A stretch of 13,912 nt of DNA from CAIUVD01 sp044338255 (GTDB taxonomy: Bacteria; Planctomycetota; UBA11346), in NCBI GenBank assembly GCA_044338255.1, contig JBIILZ010000105.1, forward strand, positions 1 through 13,912, written 5' to 3'. Made by a program: the position numbers and the translations under genes. A model generated the notes under the pieces. The model was not told the DNA's origin. It did no database searches and was given only the letters and a program-made list of their open reading frames with translations. Below are positions 6,605 through 13,705 of the stretch, piece after piece (position 1 is the stretch's first letter; every line of letters starts with the position of its first letter).

Positions 6605-8906
6605 CGCGACGACCATCGCCGCCGTCGGCGGCTTCATCTTCACCAACCTGCCACGTCCATGGTTGGTGCCGGTGGTCCTGGCGTTGGCCATCGCCGCCGC
6701 CGTGTGGTCTTGGCGGCGCTATGGCCCGGCCCCTGGCGGACGCGTCACCGGCCTCATCGCCCGTGGCAGCCGGGCCCTGGCCATGTCACTGCTGGTATTG
6801 ATGGCCGCCGGCCCGGCGTGGCGCAGCACGGCGACGACGATCACCCCCGGCACCTTGTTCGTCGCCGTCGACGGCTCGGCCTCGATGGCCCAGACTGATC
6901 TCTCCGGCGATCGTCCGCGCATCGCCTTGGCTGACGAACTCCACCAGGCGCTGCAGCCGGTAATCGATCCCACGCATACCGATCTGCACTGGTCGCTGGT
7001 CTGCGCCGGCACGCAGGATGGCGAGGTCGAGCCCAAGGCTTTCGCTGCCAAGGCCGCGACCCTCGTCACTGGCACCGCCAGTCCCATCGCCGAGGGCCTT
7101 GAGCGCCTGGTGTCGCGCGCGCGGCCGGATGCCCTGGTGGTGGTCACCGATGGGCGTATCACCGATGGTCCCGGCTATGCGCGTCTGGTCGAGGCCTGGC
7201 GCGGCAAGGGCCTGCACGTGGCGGTGCTGGTCGCTGGCACGGCGGCGGTGGTCCCCGATCTGGTGCTCGATGAGATCGTCATCAACCGCGAAGCCGCGCT
7301 CAATGAACGTGAGCCGGTGGTCGTGCGCCTGTCGCACCGTGGCCTGGCTCCCGGTGGCCAGTCTCCCGGTGGCCAGTCTCCCGGACCGTTGCGGCTCACC
7401 CTACGCGTCGATGACGAGGCGCCGCAGGTCATCACCATCGAGCCGGGGACGACGGCTGATCCGGCGGTGATGGCGACGACCGAAGCCCGCGCCGAGGTGG
7501 TCTTCCCCAAGGAAGGCAATGCCCGCCTGTCGGTGCAGGTCGACGCCGGCGCGGCAACCGGAGCCATCCATCGTCACGTCGAGCAGTCGGTGGCGGTCAA
7601 TGTCCGTGAACGCAAGCTCAGCATCCTCCTCCTCGACAGCCGGCCGCGCTACGAAGTGCGCTATCTGCGCGAGGCCTTCAAGCGTGATCGCACGGTGTCC
7701 CTGCACGCTTACCTCGCCGAGGGCCGCTGGCGGCGCTGGGGCAATGAGGGACCTGATCACCTGCCGCTTTCAGCCGCCGAGCTCGCCGCCTATGACGTGA
7801 TCGTCCTCGGTGATCTGGGTCCGGATTCCTTCCGTGCTGCTGACTTGGTGAATCTCGAAGCCGCCGTGCGCAAGGGTGGTGCCGGACTTGTCTGGCTACC
7901 CGGCGAAACGGGTGCGACAGCTGGTTTTAACGGACAAAAACTCGGCGAACTGCTGCCCATCGAAGTCGGCGATGCGTCGACGCTCGGACGCGGATACCTC
8001 GGGGTGCCGCGTCTGCTCAGCCGCACCGACACCGCCAAACGCATGGGCCTGCTCGAGCCCGCCGCCGGCACCGAGGGCAGCAATGCCATCGCCTGGGAGC
8101 AGTTGCCACGTTTGCTGGGCGCGGCGCAGTTGGGGACGATCAAACCCGGTGCTGAAATTCTCGCCACTGATCAGGACGGCAAGCCGCTGGTGGTGACGCG
8201 GGCCTTCGGCGTCGGACGCAGCGTGCTGATCGGCGTCGATGATACCTGGCGCTGGCGGCGCGGGGTCGGCGATCGCTTCCTGCATCGTTTCCACAGCCAG
8301 CTGCTGCGCTTCGCCGCTGCCAACCATCGCGGCGATCGGCGCAGTTGGCGGCTGGCGGCCAATCCCCGGCGCACCGCTCCCGGTGAACCGTTGACGGTGT
8401 CGTTGTCGCCACTGCGGCCGGATGCGGATGTTCCCGATCAAGTGGTCGCCCGTTTGGTACCCACTGGCTTGGCGGTGACCTCCAGCGAGCGTCCTGATCG
8501 CACTCCCGCGCGACGTGAATTGATGGTGCCCCTGGTCCGCGATGGCGACGGTTTTTCGGCGCGTCTGGCGGCTCCGCTGGCGGGCACCTGGGATGTCGAA
8601 CTCGCCGCCGGCCCGGATCTGAAGACCGTCGAGACCAGCGATCTGCTGGTGGTCGCTTCGGGCGCGGAGCGCAGGGATCTGCGGGCTGATCGCCCGGCGC
8701 TTGATGCCTGGGCCGGTGCCTCCGGCGGGATGGTGACCATCCATGAAGATGTCGCCGATGTGCTGGCGCATTTGCCCAAGGATCTGCGTCATGCCGAACA
8801 GCACACGGCGGTGCATGGGCTGTGGGATACGTGGTGGGCGCTGATCGTCCTTATATCCCTCTTCGCCCTAGACTGGGCCCTCCGCCGCGCCCACCGCCTT
8901 GCCTAA
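6594..8906 (+). CDS. Membrane-anchored VWA / GATase-like protein
   Basis: A 770-aa protein with N-terminal helices at ~22-40 and ~58-75, then a VWA domain with an intact MIDAS motif D93-G-S95-A-S97 and a downstream VVVTDGRITDG. A beta-sandwich region is followed at ~340-470 by a class I glutamine-amidotransferase-like fold (KLSILLLDSRPRYEVRYLRE, YDVIVLGDLG, GGAGLVWLPGETG). No catalytic Cys is visible there, so it is probably a binding rather than an enzymatic domain. A single C-terminal helix lies at ~744-764. The ATG at 6594 has a strong Shine-Dalgarno sequence (GGGGAG) inside the end of the batA-like gene. The pair probably forms one envelope complex, as in related Bat-type loci of planctomycetes. 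Residues ~252-265 carry GGQSP repeats encoded by a 15-bp duplication. The stop codon lies within the start of a 109-nt palindrome. Confidence 0.88.
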   Translation: MAADATTIAAVGGFIFTNLPRPWLVPVVLALAIAAAVWSWRRYGPAPGGRVTGLIARGSRALAMSLLVLMAAGPAWRSTATTITPGTLFVAVDGSASMAQTDLSGDRPRIALADELHQALQPVIDPTHTDLHWSLVCAGTQDGEVEPKAFAAKAATLVTGTASPIAEGLERLVSRARPDALVVVTDGRITDGPGYARLVEAWRGKGLHVAVLVAGTAAVVPDLVLDEIVINREAALNEREPVVVRLSHRGLAPGGQSPGGQSPGPLRLTLRVDDEAPQVITIEPGTTADPAVMATTEARAEVVFPKEGNARLSVQVDAGAATGAIHRHVEQSVAVNVRERKLSILLLDSRPRYEVRYLREAFKRDRTVSLHAYLAEGRWRRWGNEGPDHLPLSAAELAAYDVIVLGDLGPDSFRAADLVNLEAAVRKGGAGLVWLPGETGATAGFNGQKLGELLPIEVGDASTLGRGYLGVPRLLSRTDTAKRMGLLEPAAGTEGSNAIAWEQLPRLLGAAQLGTIKPGAEILATDQDGKPLVVTRAFGVGRSVLIGVDDTWRWRRGVGDRFLHRFHSQLLRFAAANHRGDRRSWRLAANPRRTAPGEPLTVSLSPLRPDADVPDQVVARLVPTGLAVTSSERPDRTPARRELMVPLVRDGDGFSARLAAPLAGTWDVELAAGPDLKTVETSDLLVVASGAERRDLRADRPALDAWAGASGGMVTIHEDVADVLAHLPKDLRHAEQHTAVHGLWDTWWALIVLISLFALDWALRRAHRLA
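7351..7384. repeat. 15-bp in-frame tandem duplication inside the VWA gene
   Basis: CCGGTGGCCAGTCTC occurs at 7351-7365 and again at 7366-7380, followed by the first four bases of a third copy. A degenerate copy precedes it at 7336-7350. It encodes PGGQSPGGQSPG in a loop between the VWA domain and the next beta region, so extra copies would be tolerated. Confidence 0.93.
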
Positions 8907-9011
8907 AAACGGCGATAGCCGGGCATCTGCGGCGTTGCCGGGAGTCTAGCATAGCGGTGCTATGCGTCGACTCCCGGCGCCTTGCATATGCCCGGCTCTC
9001 GCCGTTTTTAG
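8903..9011. repeat. 109-nt imperfect palindrome (large hairpin, possible bidirectional terminator)
   Basis: Arms of 53 nt at 8903-8955 and 8959-9011 around a GGT loop. Paired blocks from the outside are CTAAAAACGGCGA (13 bp), AGCCGGGCAT (10), TGC (3), GCCGGGAGTC (10, offset by one) and GCATAGC (7), about 43 pairs with small internal loops. The outer ends give GC-rich stem plus TTTTT in the plus direction and the same in the minus direction, so it can end both the VWA transcript and read-through from comF. It is far longer than a simple terminator and resembles a repetitive extragenic palindrome or MITE-like element. The stop codon of the VWA gene lies inside its left edge. Confidence 0.85.
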
Positions 9012-9012
9012 C

Positions 9013-9052
9013 AGGACCCGAGGACCCGCGGACCCGAGGACCCGCGGACCCG
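9013..9052. repeat. 8-bp tandem repeat, five copies
   Basis: Five contiguous units of (A/C)GGACCCG in the order A, A, C, A, C starting at 9013. It directly follows the right arm of the 109-nt palindrome. No gene or promoter role is visible. Confidence 0.95.
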
Positions 9053-9289
9053 CGACTTGCGAGCGACCTTTTTATTGGATGCGGCTGGCGCCGTTTGTTT
9101 GGGGCTGGGGCATTTTTTTGTGGTGGGTTGGAGGTGTTTTTTGCATTCGTGGCGGACTTGCAGATGTATGTGAATCTTAGATGCGGTTGGCGCCGTTTTT
9201 TTTGGCTTGGGTATGGGCAGGCTGTTTTGTTGGTTTTGATTGGGATTTTACTGCACTTTTTTTCACCGACGGGCTCCTGGGAGCCTGGC
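9053..9289. other. G+T-skewed non-coding tract with two related copies of a GATGCGG(C/T)TGGCGCCGTTT motif
   Basis: This stretch has much lower GC than its surroundings and is rich in T and G runs on the plus strand (runs of seven and eight T). GATGCGGCTGGCGCCGTTT at 9078-9096 and GATGCGGTTGGCGCCGTTT at 9180-9198 differ at one base and lie 102 bp apart, with loosely similar T/G-rich sequence after each. The two copies start similar short peptides (MRLAPF...), but neither looks like a real gene. A small hairpin (9272-9276 with 9281-9285) lies just past the comF stop. Together with 8907-9052 this makes a ~380-bp gap with no convincing gene. Confidence 0.6.
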
Positions 9290-9973
9290 CTACCGCGCGC
9301 GCTTCAGCGTTCTTGCGAGGACCACCAGTTCCACGCGCTTGGCGCCGGCGGCGCGGAGGGTGCTGGCGGCGGCGCTGGCGGTGGCGCCGCTGGTCAGCAG
9401 ATCATCGACGAGGATGACCTCGGGCGGCACGCTCGCGCGCGTGGTGCGGAACAGGCCGACGACATTCAGCGCGCGTTGGCGGACGCTGAGTTGATGTTGC
9501 TCCTGCGCCAGACGCGTGGTGGTTAGCAGCTTGGCCAGCGGGCGGCCGGTCTGGGCGGCGACCGCCCGCGCCAGGGCCGTGCCCAGGTGCGGGCCCGGAC
9601 GCCGTCCCGGCGACGGGGGGATGGGCACGATCACCGCCAGGCGATTGAGATCGAGCACCGGCATCAGGCTTGCGCAGACGCGCACCGCCGCCGGGCGGCC
9701 GGCGGCCTTGGCGTTGCCGATCAAGCGCTCCAGGACGGTGGCATAAGCCCAGCGTACCGTCACTTGCGCAAGGTGCGGCAGGCCTGCGCCGGCGCAGTGA
9801 TAGCAGTGCTCGTCATGCGCGCTCGCCGGCCGCGGCAGGCCGCAGTCCGGGCACGGACGCGTCAGCTCGGGCAGCTCGGCGCGGCATGCCGGGCACAGAT
9901 CAGGACCGCTGCTGGTCAAGCACAGCGGACAGACGCTGGGCAGGAGCAGGTCGAGAAGGCCGGGGATGCGCAC
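9290..9973 (-). CDS. comF: ComF family phosphoribosyltransferase-like protein
   Basis: A 227-aa member of the ComF/GntX family. In naturally competent bacteria this family is needed for DNA uptake; elsewhere its role is unclear. The N-terminus carries paired Cys motifs of a zinc-ribbon (CPLC, CPAC, CPDC, CYHC at residues ~15-60). The type I PRTase part includes VPIPPSPGRR, the family block QHQLSVRQRALNVVGLF and the PRPP-binding loop VILVDDLLTSGATA near residue 190. The start codon is GTG at 9971-9973. The frame is closed by a stop a short way upstream with no ATG between, and MRIPGLLDLLLPSVCPLC is a typical ComF beginning. There is no clear Shine-Dalgarno sequence. It is a single gene, convergent with the VWA gene and divergent from the nfeD operon. 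No other competence genes are nearby. Confidence 0.93.
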   Translation of the reverse strand: MRIPGLLDLLLPSVCPLCLTSSGPDLCPACRAELPELTRPCPDCGLPRPASAHDEHCYHCAGAGLPHLAQVTVRWAYATVLERLIGNAKAAGRPAAVRVCASLMPVLDLNRLAVIVPIPPSPGRRPGPHLGTALARAVAAQTGRPLAKLLTTTRLAQEQHQLSVRQRALNVVGLFRTTRASVPPEVILVDDLLTSGATASAAASTLRAAGAKRVELVVLARTLKRAR

Positions 9974-10031
9974 GTGAACGTTTTGAGCTTCGGCTGGGCT
10001 CCGCCATCAAATTGTTAATGGCTGCATAAGA

Positions 10032-10084
10032 AGGCCATGGGCGGTGGGGATGGAGCACGGAAGATGGCCTGCCGAGTCCGTGCT
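10032..10084 (+). promoter_or_regulatory. nfeD operon leader with two interleaved inverted repeats
   Basis: In the 176-bp gap before nfeD, AGGCCAT (10032-10038) can pair with ATGGCCT (10064-10070). AGCACGGA (10054-10061) can pair with TCCGTGCT (10077-10084). The arms alternate, so they would form either a pseudoknot or two mutually exclusive hairpins if transcribed. The promoter itself is not clear. The regulatory role is inferred. Confidence 0.3.
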
Positions 10085-10149
10085 GCCGGTGGCGGTTGGC
10101 GACTTGCGGTCACGGTGGTAACGGTCCATCATCCTGCCCAGTGGAAACC

Positions 10150-11709
10150 ATGCTCACTTCCGTGTTGAAGCTCTGTTCGTTGTCCTGGCTGCTGCTTGCG
10201 CTGCTGCTCACTCTCGGCGGCCGGCCGGCGCTGGCTGCGGAACCCGCTTCGCCATCGGCGCAGGTCGAGTCGTCGGCAGTCAAGGTCGGCTATGTGCCCA
10301 TCGAAGGCGTCATCGACGATTCCAAGGCGGCGTACTTCAAGCGCTCACTGAAAGCCGCCGAAGAACAGCAGCTCACCCACCTCGTGGTCCATTTCACGAC
10401 CCCGGGCGGAGCCCTGGGTGCGGGCATGGAGATGCTGAACGCCGCCTTGTCAGTGCCGCAGAACAAGCCGCGCCTGATCGCCTTCGTCGATGATCACAGC
10501 CTTTCGGCGGGATCACTGGTGGCCTATGGCCACGACGAGGTCCTGGTGACCTCGAAGGCCCTGCTTGGGGATATCGGCGTGATCACCCAGGGCGCCGACG
10601 GCAAGATCGAATACCTGCCGGAAAAGATCGAGACCGTGGTCCGCGCCCTGCTGCGCAACACCGCCCAGCATCGCGGCTGGGACGAGGCCAAGATGGTCAA
10701 GATGACGGCGCGCAACCAGGAGCTGTACCGCTTTACTGTGCCGGCGGTGGTTGCGGCGCCCGGTGTCGAAGCCGCTCCCGCCAAGGAGGCCTTCGTTATT
10801 CAGGATGATCTCGGCACCTGGCTGGCGGCGCATCCCGAGGTCAAACCGGAATCGAAGGTACTGGTCCTCGGCGCCGATCGGCTGCTCTCGTACACCGCTC
10901 GCGACGCGGTCGCCCAGGGCATGGCCACGGCCCTGGTCGCCGATCTCGACGCGGTCTATCAGCGCCTCGGAGTAGCGGCCACCGACGTTCATGATCTGTC
11001 GCCAACCGCGACCGAGAAGACCGCCTGGACCTTGGCCGGATTCGCGCCGATGCTGGCGGCTCTGGCGTTGCTGCTGGTGTTCCTCGAATTCAAGATGCCC
11101 ATGGGTGGACTGTGGCTGGTATTGGCGGCGGTGGTCGGCACGGCCTTCTTCGTCTGCCAGTTCTACCTCGATCTGGCCTCGTCCTTCGAAGTCGTGTTGA
11201 TCATCCTCGGGCTGTTGCTGATCATCGTCGAGGTCTTCGCCTTCCCCGCCGGCGGACTGCTTGCTGCCGGCGGCGCGTTGATGGTGGTGGCCGGCCTGGT
11301 GCTCTCGTTCATGCCCACCGCCAGCCAGTTCCAGCCCTCGACTGAGGGTTGGGACGCGATGGCGGTGGCGGCGGTGTGGCAATCGCTAACCGCTATCGTC
11401 GTCCTCACCATCGGTACGACGGTGGTGATCGCGACCTTGCCGAGCATGGCTCTGCGTACCGGCCTTGCCGATGCCGCGGCCATCGAGGGCACCAGTGGCG
11501 GAGCCTTGGAGGGCGAGGTCGCCACGCTTGTCGGCAAGCGCGGCATCGCCCACACCATCCTCCGTCCGGGTGGCCAGATCCGCCTCGATAAACGCATCAT
11601 CGGTGCGGTCAGTGTCGATGGCGGTTTCATCGCCGAAGGCGCCGCCGTGCAGGTCGTGGCCGTGCACTACGGCGAAGTCGTGGTCACCGCCGTCGCGACC
11701 GAGGTCTGA
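10150..11709 (+). CDS. nfeD: Long NfeD protein with ClpP-class serine protease domain (YqeZ-like)
   Basis: A 519-aa membrane-bound protease of the NfeD1b type. In archaea, the PH1510 relative cleaves the C-terminus of its partner stomatin (family knowledge). A signal peptide (residues 1-30, ending PALAA) leads to an extracytoplasmic protease domain with TTPGGAL (~93-99), Ser119 in SLSAGS and Lys159 in PEKIE. The Ser-Lys spacing of 40 agrees closely with the dyad of PH1510, so it is probably active. Several membrane helices (~297-315, 326-345, 354-376, 378-396, 410-430) follow, then an OB-fold domain (~455-515, GEVATLVGKRGIAHTILRPGG). I chose ATG 10150 because it begins a proper signal peptide; the frame is open upstream to 10096 but unconvincing. 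It is the first gene of the operon and is followed after one base by the short nfeD. Confidence 0.93.
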   Translation: MLTSVLKLCSLSWLLLALLLTLGGRPALAAEPASPSAQVESSAVKVGYVPIEGVIDDSKAAYFKRSLKAAEEQQLTHLVVHFTTPGGALGAGMEMLNAALSVPQNKPRLIAFVDDHSLSAGSLVAYGHDEVLVTSKALLGDIGVITQGADGKIEYLPEKIETVVRALLRNTAQHRGWDEAKMVKMTARNQELYRFTVPAVVAAPGVEAAPAKEAFVIQDDLGTWLAAHPEVKPESKVLVLGADRLLSYTARDAVAQGMATALVADLDAVYQRLGVAATDVHDLSPTATEKTAWTLAGFAPMLAALALLLVFLEFKMPMGGLWLVLAAVVGTAFFVCQFYLDLASSFEVVLIILGLLLIIVEVFAFPAGGLLAAGGALMVVAGLVLSFMPTASQFQPSTEGWDAMAVAAVWQSLTAIVVLTIGTTVVIATLPSMALRTGLADAAAIEGTSGGALEGEVATLVGKRGIAHTILRPGGQIRLDKRIIGAVSVDGGFIAEGAAVQVVAVHYGEVVVTAVATEV

Positions 11710-11710
11710 C

Positions 11711-12211
11711 ATGGACTGGTCGGCGCTGTTCATCGCCAGTTTCCTGCTGCTGCTGGCGACGCTGGCCCTGGTCGCCGAGCTCTTCGTGGTCAGCTTCGGA
11801 GCCCTGGCCCTGGTCAGCCTGGGATTAGCGATCGCCGCCATGGTCTATGCCTTCACGGCTTCGGCCCTGGTCGGTTGGACCTTCGTCGTGATTGCGCCGC
11901 TGCTCGGCGGACTGATCGTCAGCCGTGGCCTGCGTGCGCTGCAGCGTTCACGCCTAGTGCCCAAGGCCGAGATCAGCGACGATGCCGGTTACCATCATGT
12001 CGCCGCCGCCCTTGGCATCGCCATCGGTAGCCAGGGGCGCCTAGTCACGCCTGCCCGCCCGACGGCGCGGGCGCGCTTCGCCGGCGGTGAATGCGACGTG
12101 GTCGTGGATGGTTCCGCCGAAACCGGGACCGCCATCACCGTGCAACGCATCGCCGGGGCGACCATCTACGTCTCATCGACATCACGTTCTTCTGTACCCT
12201 CGATTCATTAA
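11711..12211 (+). CDS. Short NfeD-like membrane protein with OB-fold domain
   Basis: A 166-aa second NfeD protein without the protease domain. Three hydrophobic helices (~5-28, 30-50, 54-75) are followed by a basic turn (RGLRALQRSRLVPK) and a C-terminal OB-like beta domain (~100-155: GIAIGSQGRLVTPARPTARARF...GGECDVVVDG...AITVQRIAGATIYV). The OB domain is thought to interact with flotillin/stomatin partners. GAGGT at the end of the previous gene lies five bases before the ATG, and the stop of that gene is one base away, so the genes are co-translated. It probably serves as a non-proteolytic companion of the long NfeD in anchoring or regulating FloA. The last ten residues are Ser-rich and likely disordered. 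Confidence 0.88.
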   Translation: MDWSALFIASFLLLLATLALVAELFVVSFGALALVSLGLAIAAMVYAFTASALVGWTFVVIAPLLGGLIVSRGLRALQRSRLVPKAEISDDAGYHHVAAALGIAIGSQGRLVTPARPTARARFAGGECDVVVDGSAETGTAITVQRIAGATIYVSSTSRSSVPSIH

Positions 12212-12220
12212 GGAATCACC

Positions 12221-13207
12221 ATGGAAAATCCCCTGTTCTATATCGTCGGCGCCGTCGCCCTGCTGAGTGTCTTCTGGTGGCTGATCGGTTCCAACTTCAT
12301 GCTCTGGATCCAGTCGGTGGCCTCGAATGCGACGGTTAGCCTGCCGTCGATCGTGTTCATGCGTATCCGTAAGGTCAATCCGCAGATCATCGTCACCGCC
12401 CGCATCACTGCCAAGAAGGCCGGCGTGGACATCTCCGCCGATAAGCTCGAGGCGCACTTTCTCGCCGGTGGCCACGTGGTGCGTGTGACCAATGCCCTGA
12501 TCGCAGCCAACAAGGCCGGCATCCCCTTGAACTTCGATCGCGCCTGCGCCATCGACCTCGCCGGCCGTGATGTCTATGAAGCCGTGGCGACCTCGGTCAA
12601 TCCCAAGGTCATCGACGTCCCCGCCGCCGGCAGCGGTCGTTCGACCATCGACGGCATCGCCGGCGATGGCATCCAGCTCAAGGTCAAGGCCCGCGTCACT
12701 GTGCGTACGGCCCTCGATCGCCTCGTCGGCGGTGCCACCGAAGAGACCATCATCGCCCGTGTCGGTGAAGGCATCGTCACCACCATCGGCTCGGCCGAGA
12801 ATCACATGATGGTGCTCGAGAATCCCGATCGCATCAGCAAGACCGTGCTCGGTCGCGGCCTCGATGCCGGTAGCGCTTTCGAGATCCTCTCGATCGACAT
12901 CGCCGACGTCGACGTCGGCGAGAACATCGGCGCGCGTCTGCGCACCGACAAGGCCGAAGCCGACAAGAAGGTCGCCCAGGCCGAAGCCGAACGCCAGCGC
13001 GCCATGGCCGTCGCCCGTGAACAGGAAATGGTCGCCCTGGTCCAGGAAAACCGCGCCAAGGTGGTGCTCGCCGAAGCCGAGATTCCGCTCGCCATCGCCG
13101 AGGCCTTCCGCAAGGGCCAGCTCGGCATCATGGATTATTACAACATGCGCAATGTGCAGGCGGACACCGAAATGCGCAACTCCATCGCCAATCCGCAGGC
13201 GAAATAG
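12221..13207 (+). CDS. floA: Flotillin-like membrane scaffold protein FloA (UPF0365)
   Basis: A 328-aa flotillin-like protein that organises functional membrane microdomains on the cytoplasmic face of the membrane. An N-terminal hydrophobic hairpin (residues ~4-33) anchors it. The SPFH/PHB-type region (~38-235) contains LEAHFLAGGHVVRVTNALIA, IDLAGRDVYEAV, VNPKVIDVP, ARVGEGIVTTIGS and FEILSIDIADVDVG. An Ala/Glu coiled-coil (~243-297) and the tail QLGIMDYYNMRNVQADTEMR complete it. Length and motifs match Bacillus FloA/YqfA (~331 aa), apart from a short insert of about seven residues after VIDVP (Gly/Ser-rich, ~135-148), judged from memory of that protein. AAGGA starts six bases before the ATG region and overlaps the stop of the previous gene. 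The context with NfeD genes is the classic yqeZ-yqfA arrangement. Confidence 0.96.
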   Translation: MENPLFYIVGAVALLSVFWWLIGSNFMLWIQSVASNATVSLPSIVFMRIRKVNPQIIVTARITAKKAGVDISADKLEAHFLAGGHVVRVTNALIAANKAGIPLNFDRACAIDLAGRDVYEAVATSVNPKVIDVPAAGSGRSTIDGIAGDGIQLKVKARVTVRTALDRLVGGATEETIIARVGEGIVTTIGSAENHMMVLENPDRISKTVLGRGLDAGSAFEILSIDIADVDVGENIGARLRTDKAEADKKVAQAEAERQRAMAVAREQEMVALVQENRAKVVLAEAEIPLAIAEAFRKGQLGIMDYYNMRNVQADTEMRNSIANPQAK

Positions 13208-13210
13208 ACC

Positions 13211-13600
13211 ATGGGCATGCTCGAGGAATTATTGCGCCAGCTGCAAGAAGCCGCCGAGCAGCAGCGTACCCAACCGTTGCCGGGCATCCCTCGCCCGGCG
13301 CAAGCGCCCCGTCCGCCGTCTGTCCCATCCTCGGTGCCACGGACCGAGGAGATGCGTCGCGAGGCGATCCAGCGGCAGCGTCAAGGGACCCGCAAACAAC
13401 CGCCAACAATGATGGTAGAGGCGCCGCCCGTCGAGATCGGGGAAGACCCCGTACGTCGTCTGGTGGCGGACAGCATTCCGGCGGTGGTCGAATCCAGCCG
13501 TCGGCGCGAACACCCGCTGATGGCCCGTCTGCGGCAGCAGGGGGGCATGCGCGACGCGGTGGTCCTCGCGGAGATCCTTCGACGGACTGGGCGTCGATGA
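13211..13600 (+). CDS. Small basic protein coupled to floA, unknown function (129 aa)
   Basis: The start codon lies three bases after the floA stop, so the gene is almost certainly part of the operon. The protein has three parts. An N-terminal amphipathic helix (MGMLEELLRQLQEAAEQQR) is followed by a Pro/Arg-rich linker (~22-72, probably disordered). A conserved-looking C-terminal segment (~78-129) follows: DPVRRLVADSIPAVV, then HPLMARLRQQGGMRDAVVLAEILRR. It has no signal peptide or membrane helix, so it is probably cytoplasmic. The C-terminal pattern, a glycine turn followed by R-x-A-V-V-L-x-E-I-L, resembles short tails seen in planctomycete hypothetical proteins (recollection, low certainty). 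Bacillus has a different small gene, yqfB, in the same place. It is a candidate FloA/NfeD-associated factor, and its function is not known. Confidence 0.8.
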   Translation: MGMLEELLRQLQEAAEQQRTQPLPGIPRPAQAPRPPSVPSSVPRTEEMRREAIQRQRQGTRKQPPTMMVEAPPVEIGEDPVRRLVADSIPAVVESSRRREHPLMARLRQQGGMRDAVVLAEILRRTGRR

Positions 13601-13642
13601 GCGATTGGGTTAGGGCATCATTCGTGGTAGGTCGCAACGGCA

Positions 13643-13682
13643 GGACCAGTGACCAGCGCACAGTGACCAGGGACCAGTGACA
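13643..13682. repeat. Short heptamer array (GACCAG-type), inverted relative to the downstream array
   Basis: Consecutive units GGACCAG, TGACCAG, CGCACAG (degenerate), TGACCAG, GGACCAG, then TGACA. These are the reverse complement of the CTGGTC units that fill the rest of the window, so the two arrays form an inverted repeat with a 23-bp spacer (13683-13705). Confidence 0.9.
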
Positions 13683-13705
13683 ATAGGAAGCTTCGGTGCC
13701 TCAAT

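Noticed and set aside
8903..9011. Integron attC site
   Set aside because: The length and imperfect palindrome fit, but the ends lack the GTTRRRY / RYYYAAC core pair and no integrase or cassette structure is visible.
8962..9417. Two short plus-strand ORFs beginning MRLAP-like
   Set aside because: They follow the duplicated GATGCGG(C/T)TGGCGCC motif but have no ribosome site and Trp/Gly/Phe-rich unlikely composition; the second runs antisense into comF.
11163..11841. Minus-strand ORFs opposite the nfeD genes
   Set aside because: They are shadows of two well-supported plus-strand membrane proteins, with no ribosome sites or recognisable domains.
13128..13661. Minus-strand ORF of 177 codons opposite the floA end and the small gene
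   Set aside because: The plus-strand small gene has a better start, is coupled to floA and has a coherent helix-linker-helix design; the minus frame is Pro/Arg/Ala noise.
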